DNA of 33,221 nt from Dehalococcoidia bacterium (GTDB lineage: Bacteria > Chloroflexota > Dehalococcoidia > Dehalococcoidales > G020351185), in NCBI GenBank assembly GCA_020351185.1, contig CP070729.1, positions 885,228 to 918,448 on the forward strand, written 5' to 3'. The notes beneath the pieces were generated by a model, which saw nothing but the letters and a program-made list of their open reading frames with translations, did no database searches and was not told the origin of the DNA. Position 1 is the stretch's first letter; every line of letters starts with the position of its first letter. Below, in pieces: positions 1 through 9,292 of this stretch. A program made the translations under genes and the position numbers.

Positions 1-622
1 CACTCCATTATCGGAAATGAAAGAACTCGTTGCTGACCGCACAGAAACCAATTCTGGCAAGTCGGGTCTCTATTTTAAAATCAATCCTAAGGTAGATGAT
101 ATACCCGAAAAATATTCGATAAAACATGGTAACATAAAGCTACTTATAATGGGTCAGGTTAAGCAAGGCGGTAGTGGATGCTATTGCCCCGAAAATGCCT
201 TTCTATCTGCTTTACTGGCCCATTTACTTATAGCCAGAGACGAAATTGTTATTCTTGATATGGCAGCTGGTATTGAACATTTAGGAAGAGGGACAGCAAA
301 GGCAGTTGACAAACTTCTAGTCGTTGTGGAACCCAGCCGCGCCAGTATTGAAACTACCTATCGTATAGAAAAGCTGGCGAATGATATCGACCTCACTAAT
401 ATTGCACTTGTCGGTAATAAAATACACAGTCAATCAGAGAAGGAATTTCTCATATCCAGTCTTAAAAAATATAATTTTTTTGGTTTTATACCCTACGACG
501 TAGCTATCTTACAGGCTGAAATGCACGATAAATCTCTTCTGGGTGCCAGTCATGGAGTGAGCACTGCGGTTAGGGAAATATATAATAATCTAATCAAAGA
601 ACAAAGGAGTAAAGATTCATGA
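1..622 (+). CDS. cooC: CooC-family nickel-insertion ATPase, 5' truncated by window edge
   Basis: This is a CooC/AcsF-type MinD-like ATPase that matures the Ni-Fe-S centres of CO dehydrogenase or acetyl-CoA synthase. The reading frame is open back to base 2 and the first Met at base 17 already lies inside the fold, so the real start and the P-loop domain are upstream of the window. What remains shows the family blocks: NPKVDDIP, then [11 protein letters not shown] with the Cys-x-Cys metal-binding pair, then [16 protein letters not shown] with the conserved Asp and Glu after the membrane-like strand. The stop overlaps the fhs start (ATGA), and the fhs ribosome-binding site AAGGAG lies inside this gene, so the two are translationally coupled. 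A second, complete paralogue sits three genes downstream. Family identity is secure; which metal site it serves is not visible. Confidence 0.88.
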   Translation, partial: TPLSEMKELVADRTETNSGKSGLYFKINPKVDDIPEKYSIKHGNIKLLIMGQVKQGGSGCYCPENAFLSALLAHLLIARDEIVILDMAAGIEHLGRGTAKAVDKLLVVVEPSRASIETTYRIEKLANDIDLTNIALVGNKIHSQSEKEFLISSLKKYNFFGFIPYDVAILQAEMHDKSLLGASHGVSTAVREIYNNLIKEQRSKDS

Positions 623-2400
623 CAAAGTTCGACATTACGACACTAGATGCTACCAAATTGAAGGATTGGCAAATTGCCGAAGAGACCGAAAAACACATGA
701 AACCTGTCCAGCAGCTAGCTGAAGAATGGGGAATAACAAAGGAAGAACTTTTACCTTACGGCCACTATTTAGGTAAGGTTGATTTTGCTGCGATTGTCGA
801 ACGTTTGAAGGGCAAACCCAATGCCAAATATATTGATGTCACCGCCATTACCCCAACACCACTAGGCGAAGGCAAAAGCACCACCGCTATGGGATTGGTG
901 CCCGGTTTGGCCAAACGAGGTAAAAACGTATCTGGTGCAATTCGCCAACCTTCCGGTGGTCCTACTTTCAATATAAAAGGTAGCGCTGCTGGTGGTGGTC
1001 TCTCACAGTGTATCCCGCTAACACCTTTTTCATTGGGTCTTACGGGTGATATAGACAATGTTACCAATGCTCATAACTTAGCCATGGTAGCGTTGACTTC
1101 ACGTCTACAACATGAGTTTATCAATACCGATGAGTTTCTAACAAAAAGAAATCTTAAAAGACTTGATATCGACCCACGAAATGTTGAGATGAAATGGATT
1201 ATGGATTTCTGCGCCCAGGCTTTACGGGATATCGTTATCGGCATTGGGGGTAAGATGGATGGCTTTTTAATGCGCTCTGGCTTTGCCATATCGGTAAGCT
1301 CTGAGGTTATGGCTATTCTTTCCGTGTTTACTAGTCTTAAAGATCTGCGTCAACGCATGTCCAAAATAGTAGTTGCATATGATAAACGAGGAAATCCGAT
1401 AACAACTAAAGATCTTGAAGTTGATGGTGCAATGACCGCGTGGATGGTAAAAGCAGCCAATCCAAATCTGTTACAATCCCTTGAAGGGCAACCAGTTCTG
1501 GTTCATGCTGGCCCTTTTGCCAATATAGCTGTCGGCCAATCTTCAATCGTCGCCGATCAAGTAGCATTGAAACTCTCTGACTACCACGTTACCGAGAGCG
1601 GTTTTGGGGCTGATATCGGTTTTGAAAAATTCTGGAATATCAAATGCCGTCTAAGTGGCTTAATCCCTAATTGCGCTGTAATAGTAGCTACCGTCAGAGC
1701 CCTGAAAATGCATGGTGGTGGACCAAAGGTTGTCCCTGGCAAACCCTTGGATGATTCTTATACTGCAGAGAACATTGCACTGGTCGAAAATGGTTGTACT
1801 AACCTTATAGCCCATATAGAGACGGTTAAAAAATCCGGTGTAAATCCTGTGGTCTGTATCAATAGTTTCCATACAGACACTGTAAACGAAATCAATGCAG
1901 TAAAGAGGTTGGCCGAACAATCCGGGGCTAGGGTTGCCGTATCCGAGCACTGGCTTAAAGGCGGTATCGGTGCACTTGAGTTGGCTGATGCTGTCATCGA
2001 TGCATGTGAAGAAGAGGTTGATTTTAAGTTGCTTTATGAAAACCATGTCCCCTTACGTCAGAGGATTGAAACCGTCGCAAGGGAAGTTTATGGTGCTGAC
2101 GGAGTTACGTATTCACCTGAGGCACAAATAAAAGCTGAGCGTATGGAACAAGATCCGAATATTCAGAATATGGCTACCTGCATGGTTAAAACTCATCTTA
2201 GCTTGAGTCATGATCCCAATCTTAAAGGTCGCCCTAAAGGCTGGATTCTACCCATAAGGGATATACTCACCTACGGTGGTGCTGGTTTTATCGTACCGGT
2301 AGCAGGTGATATAAAGCTAATGCCAGGAACTTCCTCAGATCCGGCATTTAGAAGAATAGACGTTGATGTTGAAACAGGGAAGGTAAAGGGACTTTTTTAA
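619..2400 (+). CDS. fhs: Formate-tetrahydrofolate ligase (10-formyl-THF synthetase), long form
   Basis: It ligates formate to tetrahydrofolate using ATP, the entry of the methyl branch of the Wood-Ljungdahl pathway. The 593-residue protein has the ATP-binding loop [11 protein letters not shown] at about residues 79-89, followed by [34 protein letters not shown] and the C-terminal PGTSSDP block. It is longer than the roughly 557-residue acetogen enzymes. Several details (GKST instead of [34 protein letters not shown]) resemble, from memory, the synthetase domain of eukaryotic C1-THF synthase more than the Moorella enzyme. The start is fixed by AAGGAG at 604-609 and the 4-base overlap with cooC. 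The next gene begins 17 bases after the stop. Confidence 0.97.
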   Translation: MTKFDITTLDATKLKDWQIAEETEKHMKPVQQLAEEWGITKEELLPYGHYLGKVDFAAIVERLKGKPNAKYIDVTAITPTPLGEGKSTTAMGLVPGLAKRGKNVSGAIRQPSGGPTFNIKGSAAGGGLSQCIPLTPFSLGLTGDIDNVTNAHNLAMVALTSRLQHEFINTDEFLTKRNLKRLDIDPRNVEMKWIMDFCAQALRDIVIGIGGKMDGFLMRSGFAISVSSEVMAILSVFTSLKDLRQRMSKIVVAYDKRGNPITTKDLEVDGAMTAWMVKAANPNLLQSLEGQPVLVHAGPFANIAVGQSSIVADQVALKLSDYHVTESGFGADIGFEKFWNIKCRLSGLIPNCAVIVATVRALKMHGGGPKVVPGKPLDDSYTAENIALVENGCTNLIAHIETVKKSGVNPVVCINSFHTDTVNEINAVKRLAEQSGARVAVSEHWLKGGIGALELADAVIDACEEEVDFKLLYENHVPLRQRIETVAREVYGADGVTYSPEAQIKAERMEQDPNIQNMATCMVKTHLSLSHDPNLKGRPKGWILPIRDILTYGGAGFIVPVAGDIKLMPGTSSDPAFRRIDVDVETGKVKGLF

Positions 2401-2417
2401 AGATATAAAGGAATGAG

Positions 2418-4346
2418 ATGGCGATTAACTCAAAATGTCCACGACACAATGTCCACTTTGAACCAGACAATATAATAATACAAGTGGATACAGGTGCCAA
2501 CCTTATGGAAACAGCAATCGCTGCTGGTGTGCACATTAATGCCTCCTGCGGCGGTGCTGGCGTTTGCGGCACATGTAACGTCCTTGTTAAAAGCGGGCAA
2601 GTGGAAAGCACCAGAACAGATAAGGTTTCGCAAATAGACTATAATAATGGAATTAGACAGGCATGCCAGACTCGAGTATTTTCAGATTTGAATATTGAAA
2701 TACCAGTTGGATCAAGATTGGAGAAGGCTGTCCTCTCCAGAGAGATTGAAGAGTTATCGACCCAAAAACCAGTAGCACTTGTCAGTGGATGGAGTTTTAA
2801 ACCACCCGTTGAAAAGGTGTGTCTGGATTTGCCGATACCTACAATAGATGATAATGTCAGTGATCTCTCCAGACTGCTTAGGGTTATAAAGCAGCGATGT
2901 AATTTGGAAAATATTTCTGTCAACGCCGATATATTATCCGGTTTAGCCCGGATACTGCGCAAGTATAACTGGCAGTTAACAGCCACCATCTTACTGGAAA
3001 CTAATTCGAATTACAGAGTTATTAATATCGAACCGGGTGATACTAGGAAAAGCCATTACTCCCTTGCGTTTGATATCGGTACTACAGCGGTTCGTGGACA
3101 ACTTTTAGATTTGAACCGAGGTATGGTGATTTCCCATTGTGTCGATTACAACCGACAGATAAGCTACGGTGAGGATGTTATCAGCCGTATTGCCTGGTCT
3201 CAAAAAACAGGGGGTTTGAAAAGGTTGCAAGAGGCGGTAACTGCCACCCTTAACGATCTTATAAAACGATTGATTAATTCAGCAGGTGTAGAGTTTCAAA
3301 GTATTTCGTATATGGTTGTTGCCGCTAATACGGTTATGACCCAGCTTTTAACGGGGCTTGATCCAAAATACCTTCGCCTTTCCCCCTATGTACCCACAAT
3401 CAGCAGTGTTCCGCTTTTAAAAGCCAAATCAATTGGTATAAATACGGAAGAACATGTTCACTTGTATATAGTCCCTTCGGTAGCTAGCTATGTCGGTGGT
3501 GATATAGTTGCCGGCATTCTAGGAGCTGGCGTTCACCAAAGCGATGAGACAATCCTATATATAGATATCGGTACTAATGGTGAGATTGTTATCGGAAACT
3601 CGGAAATAATGCTGGCCGCTTCCTGTTCCGCCGGACCTACTTTTGAGGGTGGTGGCATCAAACATGGAATGATAGCTACTTCAGGGGCGATAGAGGGATT
3701 TGAAATAAACTCTTTAGACTTTGAGCCAGTCGTTTCGACCATAGACAATGCTAAAGCAAAGGGTATATGTGGTTCCGGACTTATTAACGTAGCTGCTAAG
3801 TTGCTTGAATCTGGTATCATAACACAGAATGGCAAAATTAACACAGATTTTTCTACAAAAAGAATAAGAAAAGGTGAAGATGGCTATGAATACGTCCTGT
3901 GTAAAAAGGCAAAAACCCAAATCGGTAAAGATATTGTCATTACCGAAATTGATTTAGATAATTTGATGCGTTCAAAAGCAGCGATGTATGCCGGATATCA
4001 GACATTGGCTAAAAGCATGGGCATAAACCTAACCAATATAGATAGGGTAATTATTGCGGGTACATTCGGAAATAATATCGACATTAAAAACGCCATAACA
4101 ATTGGTCTTCTACCCGATCTACCCCGTGAAAGATTCGTCTTCATCGGCAATGGGTCTTTATTGGGATCTAGATTAATTTCTTTCAGCAGCGATTTGCTGT
4201 TCGATGGAGAAACTATTGCAAGAAAGATGACCAATATAGAGTTATCAGAGAACGTAGAATTTATGTCAAACTATATGGCAGCCCTATTTTTACCTCATAC
4301 TAATATGAAGGAGTTTCCCTCTGTATCAATTAAGAAAGGAAAATAG
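2418..4346 (+). CDS. acsV: Corrinoid protein reductive activator (RACo/AcsV), ferredoxin plus ASKHA ATPase
   Basis: RACo-type proteins use ATP to push an electron into the inactive Co(II) form of the corrinoid iron-sulfur protein (AcsCD) and return it to methyl-accepting Co(I). The 642-residue protein starts with a plant-type 2Fe-2S ferredoxin domain with Cys44, Cys50, Cys53 and Cys83 (C-x5-C-x2-C and a distant Cys). A linker follows, then an ASKHA/DUF4445 region with phosphate loops FDIGTTAVRG (near residue 218) and YIDIGTNGEIVIG (near residue 380), plus the late glycine-rich IAGTFGNNID. These features match the family well. The ATG at 2418 follows AAAGGA. It is flanked by fhs and a complete cooC, and its substrate genes acsD and acsC lie downstream in the same direction. 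Confidence 0.93.
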   Translation: MAINSKCPRHNVHFEPDNIIIQVDTGANLMETAIAAGVHINASCGGAGVCGTCNVLVKSGQVESTRTDKVSQIDYNNGIRQACQTRVFSDLNIEIPVGSRLEKAVLSREIEELSTQKPVALVSGWSFKPPVEKVCLDLPIPTIDDNVSDLSRLLRVIKQRCNLENISVNADILSGLARILRKYNWQLTATILLETNSNYRVINIEPGDTRKSHYSLAFDIGTTAVRGQLLDLNRGMVISHCVDYNRQISYGEDVISRIAWSQKTGGLKRLQEAVTATLNDLIKRLINSAGVEFQSISYMVVAANTVMTQLLTGLDPKYLRLSPYVPTISSVPLLKAKSIGINTEEHVHLYIVPSVASYVGGDIVAGILGAGVHQSDETILYIDIGTNGEIVIGNSEIMLAASCSAGPTFEGGGIKHGMIATSGAIEGFEINSLDFEPVVSTIDNAKAKGICGSGLINVAAKLLESGIITQNGKINTDFSTKRIRKGEDGYEYVLCKKAKTQIGKDIVITEIDLDNLMRSKAAMYAGYQTLAKSMGINLTNIDRVIIAGTFGNNIDIKNAITIGLLPDLPRERFVFIGNGSLLGSRLISFSSDLLFDGETIARKMTNIELSENVEFMSNYMAALFLPHTNMKEFPSVSIKKGK

Positions 4347-4348
4347 TT

Positions 4349-5110
4349 TTGAGTTTCTCGATAGCAATAGCTGGTAAGGGTGGTAGCGGGAAAACATCGA
4401 CCGCTAGTTTGATTATCCGCTATTTGAAAAGAAAAGGATTAGTTCCTATTTTAGCAGTCGATGCTGATGGTAATGCGAATTTGGGAGAAAGCCTAGGGCT
4501 TAATACTGAAAAAACGATTGGTTCCATAATCGCCGCCTTTAATGATGATAAAATGAGCATACCTAGCGGCCTCACAAAAGGAGCTTATCTTGAATTGAAA
4601 CTGAACGAAGCCATTGTTGAAAGTAACAACGTAGATCTTATTTCTATGGGGAGAGGTGAAGGCACTGGCTGTTATTGTTACCCAAATACTGTTTTAAAGA
4701 AGTTTATCGATGAATTAAAGAACAACTATGCTTATATGGTTATGGATAATGAAGCTGGCATGGAACACCTCAGTCGCCGTACTACTGAAAATATTGACGA
4801 GCTTTTTGTAGTTTCCGACCATACGGTAAAAGGAGTGCGCACGGCGGTTCGTATAATACAGCTTATTGGAGAGTTGAAGCTTATAGTTGGAAGGCTTTCG
4901 GTTATTATCAATCGAGTTCCCCAAACAATGGACAATCATCTAGCAAAAGAGCTTGATCAGTTTGGGATAAAACCGACAGCTACCATACCCCTTGATGAAG
5001 AAATCCTTAAATACGACCTTGAGAAACGATCGTTGCTTAACTTACCTGACACTTCAAAGGCAGTTCAGTCAGTTAGGGGTTTAATGGAGATGATTCTGAG
5101 TAAAAAGTAA
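4349..5110 (+). CDS. cooC: CooC/AcsF nickel-insertion ATPase, complete second copy
   Basis: This MinD/SIMIBI-class ATPase is predicted to help load nickel into the CODH C-cluster or the ACS A-cluster. The 253-residue protein has the deviant Walker A loop GKGGSGKTS at its N-terminus, VDADGNANLGESLGL as the switch region, a Cys-Tyr-Cys pair in GTGCYCYPNT (the CxC metal site of CooC), and MDNEAGMEHLSRRTTENID as Walker B. The start is a TTG two bases after the acsV stop, preceded by AAGAAAGGA inside the end of acsV. No ATG lies upstream of the P-loop, so TTG is the best choice. It shares its motifs with the truncated paralogue at the start of the window. Two copies may divide work between AcsA and AcsB, but the sequence does not show which does what. 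Confidence 0.93.
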   Translation: MSFSIAIAGKGGSGKTSTASLIIRYLKRKGLVPILAVDADGNANLGESLGLNTEKTIGSIIAAFNDDKMSIPSGLTKGAYLELKLNEAIVESNNVDLISMGRGEGTGCYCYPNTVLKKFIDELKNNYAYMVMDNEAGMEHLSRRTTENIDELFVVSDHTVKGVRTAVRIIQLIGELKLIVGRLSVIINRVPQTMDNHLAKELDQFGIKPTATIPLDEEILKYDLEKRSLLNLPDTSKAVQSVRGLMEMILSKK

Positions 5111-5138
5111 TCCCAATTAACATATCTAGGAGGGTTAA

Positions 5139-6026
5139 ATGGTAGCAGAGATCATTAGTGGTAATGCTATATCAAAACAGATCCGAGAAGAGCTTAAACA
5201 AGAAGTTGCTCGATTAAAAGCAAATTACAACATTGTGCCTGGTCTAGCGACTGTACTCGTCGGAGAAGATCCGGCATCACAAACATATGTTGGTTCAAAG
5301 GTAAAAACATGCAATGAATTGGGTATTTACTCAGAGAGACACGACCTTTCCGCCGATACTGATGAACAAACACTGCTTGCTCTTATTGACAGATTAAATA
5401 AGGATACCAAAATCAATGGTATTTTAGTACAACTGCCGTTGCCCAAAGATATTAATGAAAATAATATACTCTTGGCCATTGATCCCAAAAAAGATGTCGA
5501 TGGTTTTCATCCTATAAACGTAGGTAAGCTTATGATTGGTGAGCCAGATTACCTTCCTTGTACCCCACATGGTATTCAGCAACTTCTTGTCCGTTCGGGA
5601 GTGGAAACTGAAGGTGCCGATGTTGTAGTTGTCGGTAGGAGCAATATAGTCGGTAAACCAGTGGCAAACATATTAATGCAAAAAAGAACCGGTGCCAATG
5701 CTACTGTTACTGTCTGCCACACAAGGACACGTGACCTGTATTCCCACACAAAGCGCGCCGATATACTTATTGTAGCTGCTGGTAAACCAAAAGAGATTAC
5801 CGCTGAAATGGTAAAGGAAGGGTCTATTGTCATAGACGTTGGAGTGCATCGTATAGGTAAAACCAAGGAAGGTAAAAATATACTTTGCGGCGATGTGGAT
5901 TTTGAATCGGTAAAGGAGAAGGTTAAGGCCATTACACCCGTTCCTGGTGGTGTTGGTCCGATGACTATAGTTATGCTCATGACAAACACTGTAAAGTCAG
6001 CCAAACTGGCCGCCGGTGTAGTTTAA
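5139..6026 (+). CDS. folD: Methylene-THF dehydrogenase / methenyl-THF cyclohydrolase
   Basis: FolD interconverts 10-formyl-, 5,10-methenyl- and 5,10-methylene-tetrahydrofolate, the two steps after Fhs in the methyl branch. The 295-residue protein is of normal length. It shows the catalytic YVGSKVKTC block (Tyr and Lys of the cyclohydrolase site), QLPLPKDIN, the PCTPHG substrate loop, the Rossmann-fold VVGRSNIVGKPVA and the C-terminal PVPGGVGPMTI signature. The start ATG has a strong ribosome-binding site, AGGAGGG at 5129-5135. It lies 28 bases after cooC and is followed by a 73-base gap holding a likely promoter. No methylene-THF reductase gene follows it, so the next step of the pathway must be encoded elsewhere. 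Confidence 0.98.
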   Translation: MVAEIISGNAISKQIREELKQEVARLKANYNIVPGLATVLVGEDPASQTYVGSKVKTCNELGIYSERHDLSADTDEQTLLALIDRLNKDTKINGILVQLPLPKDINENNILLAIDPKKDVDGFHPINVGKLMIGEPDYLPCTPHGIQQLLVRSGVETEGADVVVVGRSNIVGKPVANILMQKRTGANATVTVCHTRTRDLYSHTKRADILIVAAGKPKEITAEMVKEGSIVIDVGVHRIGKTKEGKNILCGDVDFESVKEKVKAITPVPGGVGPMTIVMLMTNTVKSAKLAAGVV

Positions 6027-6035
6027 TTATCTGTT

Positions 6036-6063
6036 TTGATAATTATTTTAGTTTTCATATAAT
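6036..6063 (+). promoter_or_regulatory. Probable sigma-70 promoter inside the Wood-Ljungdahl cluster
   Basis: TTGATA at 6036-6041 and a perfect TATAAT at 6058-6063 are separated by 16 bases, within the AT-rich gap after folD. Transcription would begin near 6070 and run into the 55-residue ORF and acsDABCE. It would let the CODH/ACS subunit genes be expressed apart from the folate genes. This is based on consensus match only. Confidence 0.6.
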
Positions 6064-6099
6064 ATACTGACTGTTTTTATAAATTTATCGGAGGAAAAT

Positions 6100-6267
6100 A
6101 TGGACTATAAAACCGAGGAGAAGAGTGCACCTGGTCGGGGTAAAGTTAAGGTGCTTGCAGACACATATGAAAAAGGCGAACCTAAAGGTATCGCCGCTGG
6201 AAGATGGCTCAATAAATTAAAAGACCGGCAGGAAAAGATAAAATACCTCAAAGTCAGCATGAGATAA
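6100..6267 (+). CDS. Unrecognised small basic protein (55 aa) in the CODH/ACS operon
   Basis: I do not recognise this protein. The frame runs from ATG at 6100 to TAA at 6265-6267, with a near-perfect ribosome-binding site GGAGG at 6090-6094 and 5 bases of spacing. The product is hydrophilic and basic (about 15 Lys/Arg against 8 Asp/Glu). It has no Cys, no His and no membrane segment. A central KGEPKGIAAGRWLNKLKD stretch may be a helix-forming binding element. It sits between folD and acsD, 41 bases upstream of acsD and just downstream of a likely promoter, so it would be the first gene of the CODH/ACS transcript. Position and strong translation signals argue that it is real. A small chaperone or regulator of CODH/ACS is possible, but nothing in the sequence proves it. 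Confidence 0.7.
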   Translation: MDYKTEEKSAPGRGKVKVLADTYEKGEPKGIAAGRWLNKLKDRQEKIKYLKVSMR

Positions 6268-6308
6268 TGATGTCAAATATCAATACTTACCTTTAAACGG
6301 AGGCAGGA

Positions 6309-7256
6309 ATGGTTTTCGAAATCCCTAAAATAGAATACAGCGGTCAAATAAAGAAAGTAACACTGGGTAGTGATAATAGTGCGGTAACTGTTGGTGGTGA
6401 GACGTCTTACCCGTTTCATCTTTTTGAAGGTGGGGTTCCGAATCTACCTAGAATCGCTATGGAAATTTATGATACACCTCCAGACGACTGGCCAGAAGCA
6501 GCTTTGGCTCCCTTTGAAGGTGTCATAGATGATCCGGTTAACTGGGCAAAGAAATGTATAGATGAATACAATGCGGAGATGATCTGTCTTCAGCTATTGA
6601 GCACAGATCCTAATGGACTTGACAGGAGCGCGGAAGAAGCCACTGCCGTTGTTAAAAAAGTGGTTGACGCCATTGAAATACCATTAATTGTTTGGGGAAC
6701 TGCCAACCACGAAAAGGATACGGAAGTACTTAGAAAGGTTTGTGAAGTTTGTCAGGGCAAGAGACTTGTCATTGGTCCAGTTGAGGAGGGTGATTACAAA
6801 AAGATTGCAGCTGCTGCTTTAGGATATGACCATACGGTTATTGCTTCTAGCCCAATAGACATAAATCTTGCCAAGCAACTTAATATACTATTGGGTAATT
6901 TAGGAATTCCCGAAGAACATATCATTATGGATCCTACTGTCAGTAGTATCGGTTATGGCATAGAATATTGCTATTCTGTTATGGAACGTATAAGGATGGC
7001 CGCCTTGACCCAGCAAGACGACAAACTGCAACTTCCAATAATATGCAATATAGCCAAAGAAACGTGGAAAACAAAAGAGGTAAAGACACCAGAAACAGAA
7101 GAGCCCAAACTTGGAGATGCAAAGAAGCGCGGCATTCTTATGGAAGCTATGTCAGCTTTGGTTCTCCTTTTAGCCGGTGGCGACGTTGTTGTTATGCGTC
7201 ATCCTGAAGCCATAAAACTTATCCGTGAGATAATAACCGAACTAACCACATCCTGA
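6309..7256 (+). CDS. acsD: Corrinoid iron-sulfur protein small subunit
   Basis: AcsD pairs with AcsC to form the corrinoid iron-sulfur protein, which takes a methyl group from methyl-THF and hands it to acetyl-CoA synthase. The 315-residue protein is close to the usual length of about 320 and has the family's TIM-barrel blocks: SYPFHLFEG near the N-terminus, CLQLLSTDPNG, PLIVWGTANHEKD, HIIMDPTVSSIGYGIEY and the closing GDVVVMRHPEA. The small subunit carries no metal cluster of its own, in agreement with the lack of a Cys motif here. The ATG follows GGAGG at 6299-6303. acsA starts 33 bases after the stop behind its own AAGGAG. Confidence 0.97.
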   Translation: MVFEIPKIEYSGQIKKVTLGSDNSAVTVGGETSYPFHLFEGGVPNLPRIAMEIYDTPPDDWPEAALAPFEGVIDDPVNWAKKCIDEYNAEMICLQLLSTDPNGLDRSAEEATAVVKKVVDAIEIPLIVWGTANHEKDTEVLRKVCEVCQGKRLVIGPVEEGDYKKIAAAALGYDHTVIASSPIDINLAKQLNILLGNLGIPEEHIIMDPTVSSIGYGIEYCYSVMERIRMAALTQQDDKLQLPIICNIAKETWKTKEVKTPETEEPKLGDAKKRGILMEAMSALVLLLAGGDVVVMRHPEAIKLIREIITELTTS

Positions 7257-7289
7257 TGTTTTTTAAATACAAAATCAAGGAGTAAATAT

Positions 7290-9260
7290 ATGTCAGAAGA
7301 ATTAAAGAATAGGAGTATTGACCCGGCAAGTATTGAAATGCTTGAGAAAGCAGCTCAAGAAAATATTCGGACCGTTTTCGATCGCGCTGAAAAAATGAAA
7401 CCCTGCCCTATTGGCGGCGAGGGTAGCTGTTGCAGTATCTGTGCTATGGGGCCTTGCCGTGTACCTTTGGCCAAGGGCAAAGAAGAAACCCCTGAAGAAA
7501 AAACCAAAAGGACAGGGGTTTGCGGAGCCACCGTCGAAACAATTGCCGCGCGCAACTTTGTTCGCAAGATTGCCGCTGGTACCGCCTCTCATAGTGACCA
7601 TGGACGGCGTGTTGTAGAAGCTTTCAAGCTTATGGCAGAGAATAAGATAAAAGATTTTGAAGTAAAAGACGAACAAAAGCTTCTTAATCTGGCACTTGAT
7701 TTAGGGATTGAAATTGGCGAAAGAGATAACAACGAAATCGCACTTGATATAGCCAAAATCTGCGAGAATGAATTCGGTAAACAGGAAGGCGAACTGATAT
7801 TTGTAAAGAATGCGCCTATCAAACGACAGGAGATATGGAAAAAACAAGGCGTGGTTCCTCGCGGTATAGATCGTGAGGTTGTGGAACTTATGCACCGTAC
7901 CCATATGGGCGTTGATCAAGACTACAAAAGCCTTATGCTACAAGGTACGCGAACGGCCCTAGCAGACGGTTGGGGCGGTAGTATGATTGCTACCGAACTT
8001 CAGGACGTCATGTTTGGCACACCAACGCCAGCACTCAGTGAGATTAACCTGGGTGTTCTTAAAGAAGATATGGTCAACATTATCATTCACGGTCATGAAC
8101 CAGCTTTAGCTGAGATGTTAGCTGTCTTAAGTCATGATCCAGAACTTATTGAATATGCAAAAACCAAAGGAGCAAAAGGTATCAATCTCGCTGGAATGTG
8201 CTGCACAGCCAATGAAATTATGATGCGTCATGGTGTTCCTATCGCTGGCAATTATTTACAACAGGAACTTGCAATTATAACTGGTGCAGTTGATGCGATG
8301 GTCGTTGACGTTCAATGTATAATGCAGGGGCTTCAGGAGGTCGCAAGGTGTTTCCATACAAAACTTATTACAACAGACGAGCGCGCTCATATTACGGATT
8401 CCTCCTTTATGCTGTTCGACGAACGTAAAGCTAGAGAGTCTGCTAGAGTTATTATTAAAGCCAGCATCGATAACTTCACAAATCGTAGTAAAAATATCAG
8501 AATCCCGCAGATCAAGACACCTCTTATTGCTGGTTTTTCACATGAAACTATAAACTACCTACTCGGAGGTCTCTATAGAGCTTCATATCGCCCACTCAAC
8601 GATAATATTATTAACGGCAGAATCCGTGGCCTTGCTGGTGTGGTTGGTTGCAACAATGCACGTACCACACATGATAGTGCACATACCCTTATGATTAAAG
8701 AATTACTGAAGAATGACGTACTCGTACTTTCTACTGGCTGTGCTGCTATGGCAGCTGGTAAAGCTGGTCTTATGCTACCGGAGGCTGCCAAAGAATTCTG
8801 CGGACCTGGTCTTGCTGAAGTTTGTGAGACCGTAGGCATCCCGCCAGTATTGCATATGGGTGCCTGCGTTGACAACAGTCGAATCCTTGTTGCAGCCACA
8901 GCCGTTGTTAAGGATGGTGGATTAGGAGATGATATCAGTGATTTACCAGCAGCCGGTGCAGCACCTGAATGGATGAGTGAAAAAGCCATTGCCATTGGCC
9001 AGTATTTTGTTGCGTCTGGTGTATTTACCATTTTTGGCACCAACTGGCCTACTCTGGGAAGTTCAGATTTTACCAATTATCTTTTTAAAGATATGGAGGC
9101 TATGTATGGTGGCAAGTGGGCTTTTGAGCCAGATGCTGTCAAAGCCGCTCACCTTATGATTGAACATATTGATAAAAAGCGGAAAGCTTTAGGCATTGAT
9201 AAAGCTAGAGAACGAGTTTTGTATGATATGCAGATGCGACGGGAAATGGAAGCGGTTTAA
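7290..9260 (+). CDS. acsA: Carbon monoxide dehydrogenase catalytic subunit (CooS/AcsA)
   Basis: This Ni-Fe-S enzyme reduces CO2 to CO (or the reverse) and feeds CO through a tunnel to AcsB. The 656-residue protein has the N-terminal Cys39, Cys47, Cys48, Cys51 and Cys56 that bind the D and B clusters. The C-cluster environment follows in order: IIHGHEP (His ligand), GMCCTANE, VDVQCIMQG, GVVGCNNART, LSTGCAAMAAGKAGL and HMGACVDNSR. All expected ligand positions appear intact. The length is close to the 674 residues of the acetogen enzyme. The start is set by AAGGAG at 7277-7282 with 7-base spacing. It lies between acsD and acsB, the arrangement expected for the bifunctional CODH/ACS complex. Confidence 0.98.
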   Translation: MSEELKNRSIDPASIEMLEKAAQENIRTVFDRAEKMKPCPIGGEGSCCSICAMGPCRVPLAKGKEETPEEKTKRTGVCGATVETIAARNFVRKIAAGTASHSDHGRRVVEAFKLMAENKIKDFEVKDEQKLLNLALDLGIEIGERDNNEIALDIAKICENEFGKQEGELIFVKNAPIKRQEIWKKQGVVPRGIDREVVELMHRTHMGVDQDYKSLMLQGTRTALADGWGGSMIATELQDVMFGTPTPALSEINLGVLKEDMVNIIIHGHEPALAEMLAVLSHDPELIEYAKTKGAKGINLAGMCCTANEIMMRHGVPIAGNYLQQELAIITGAVDAMVVDVQCIMQGLQEVARCFHTKLITTDERAHITDSSFMLFDERKARESARVIIKASIDNFTNRSKNIRIPQIKTPLIAGFSHETINYLLGGLYRASYRPLNDNIINGRIRGLAGVVGCNNARTTHDSAHTLMIKELLKNDVLVLSTGCAAMAAGKAGLMLPEAAKEFCGPGLAEVCETVGIPPVLHMGACVDNSRILVAATAVVKDGGLGDDISDLPAAGAAPEWMSEKAIAIGQYFVASGVFTIFGTNWPTLGSSDFTNYLFKDMEAMYGGKWAFEPDAVKAAHLMIEHIDKKRKALGIDKARERVLYDMQMRREMEAV

Positions 9261-9292
9261 AATATAATCTAATAAGGAGCAAAGAACTTACT

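Noticed and set aside
765-1067. Open frame opposite fhs, and similar frames opposite folD, acsA, rpoB and rpoC
   Set aside because: They lie fully inside strongly conserved genes on the other strand, have no ribosome-binding site and no recognisable protein features.
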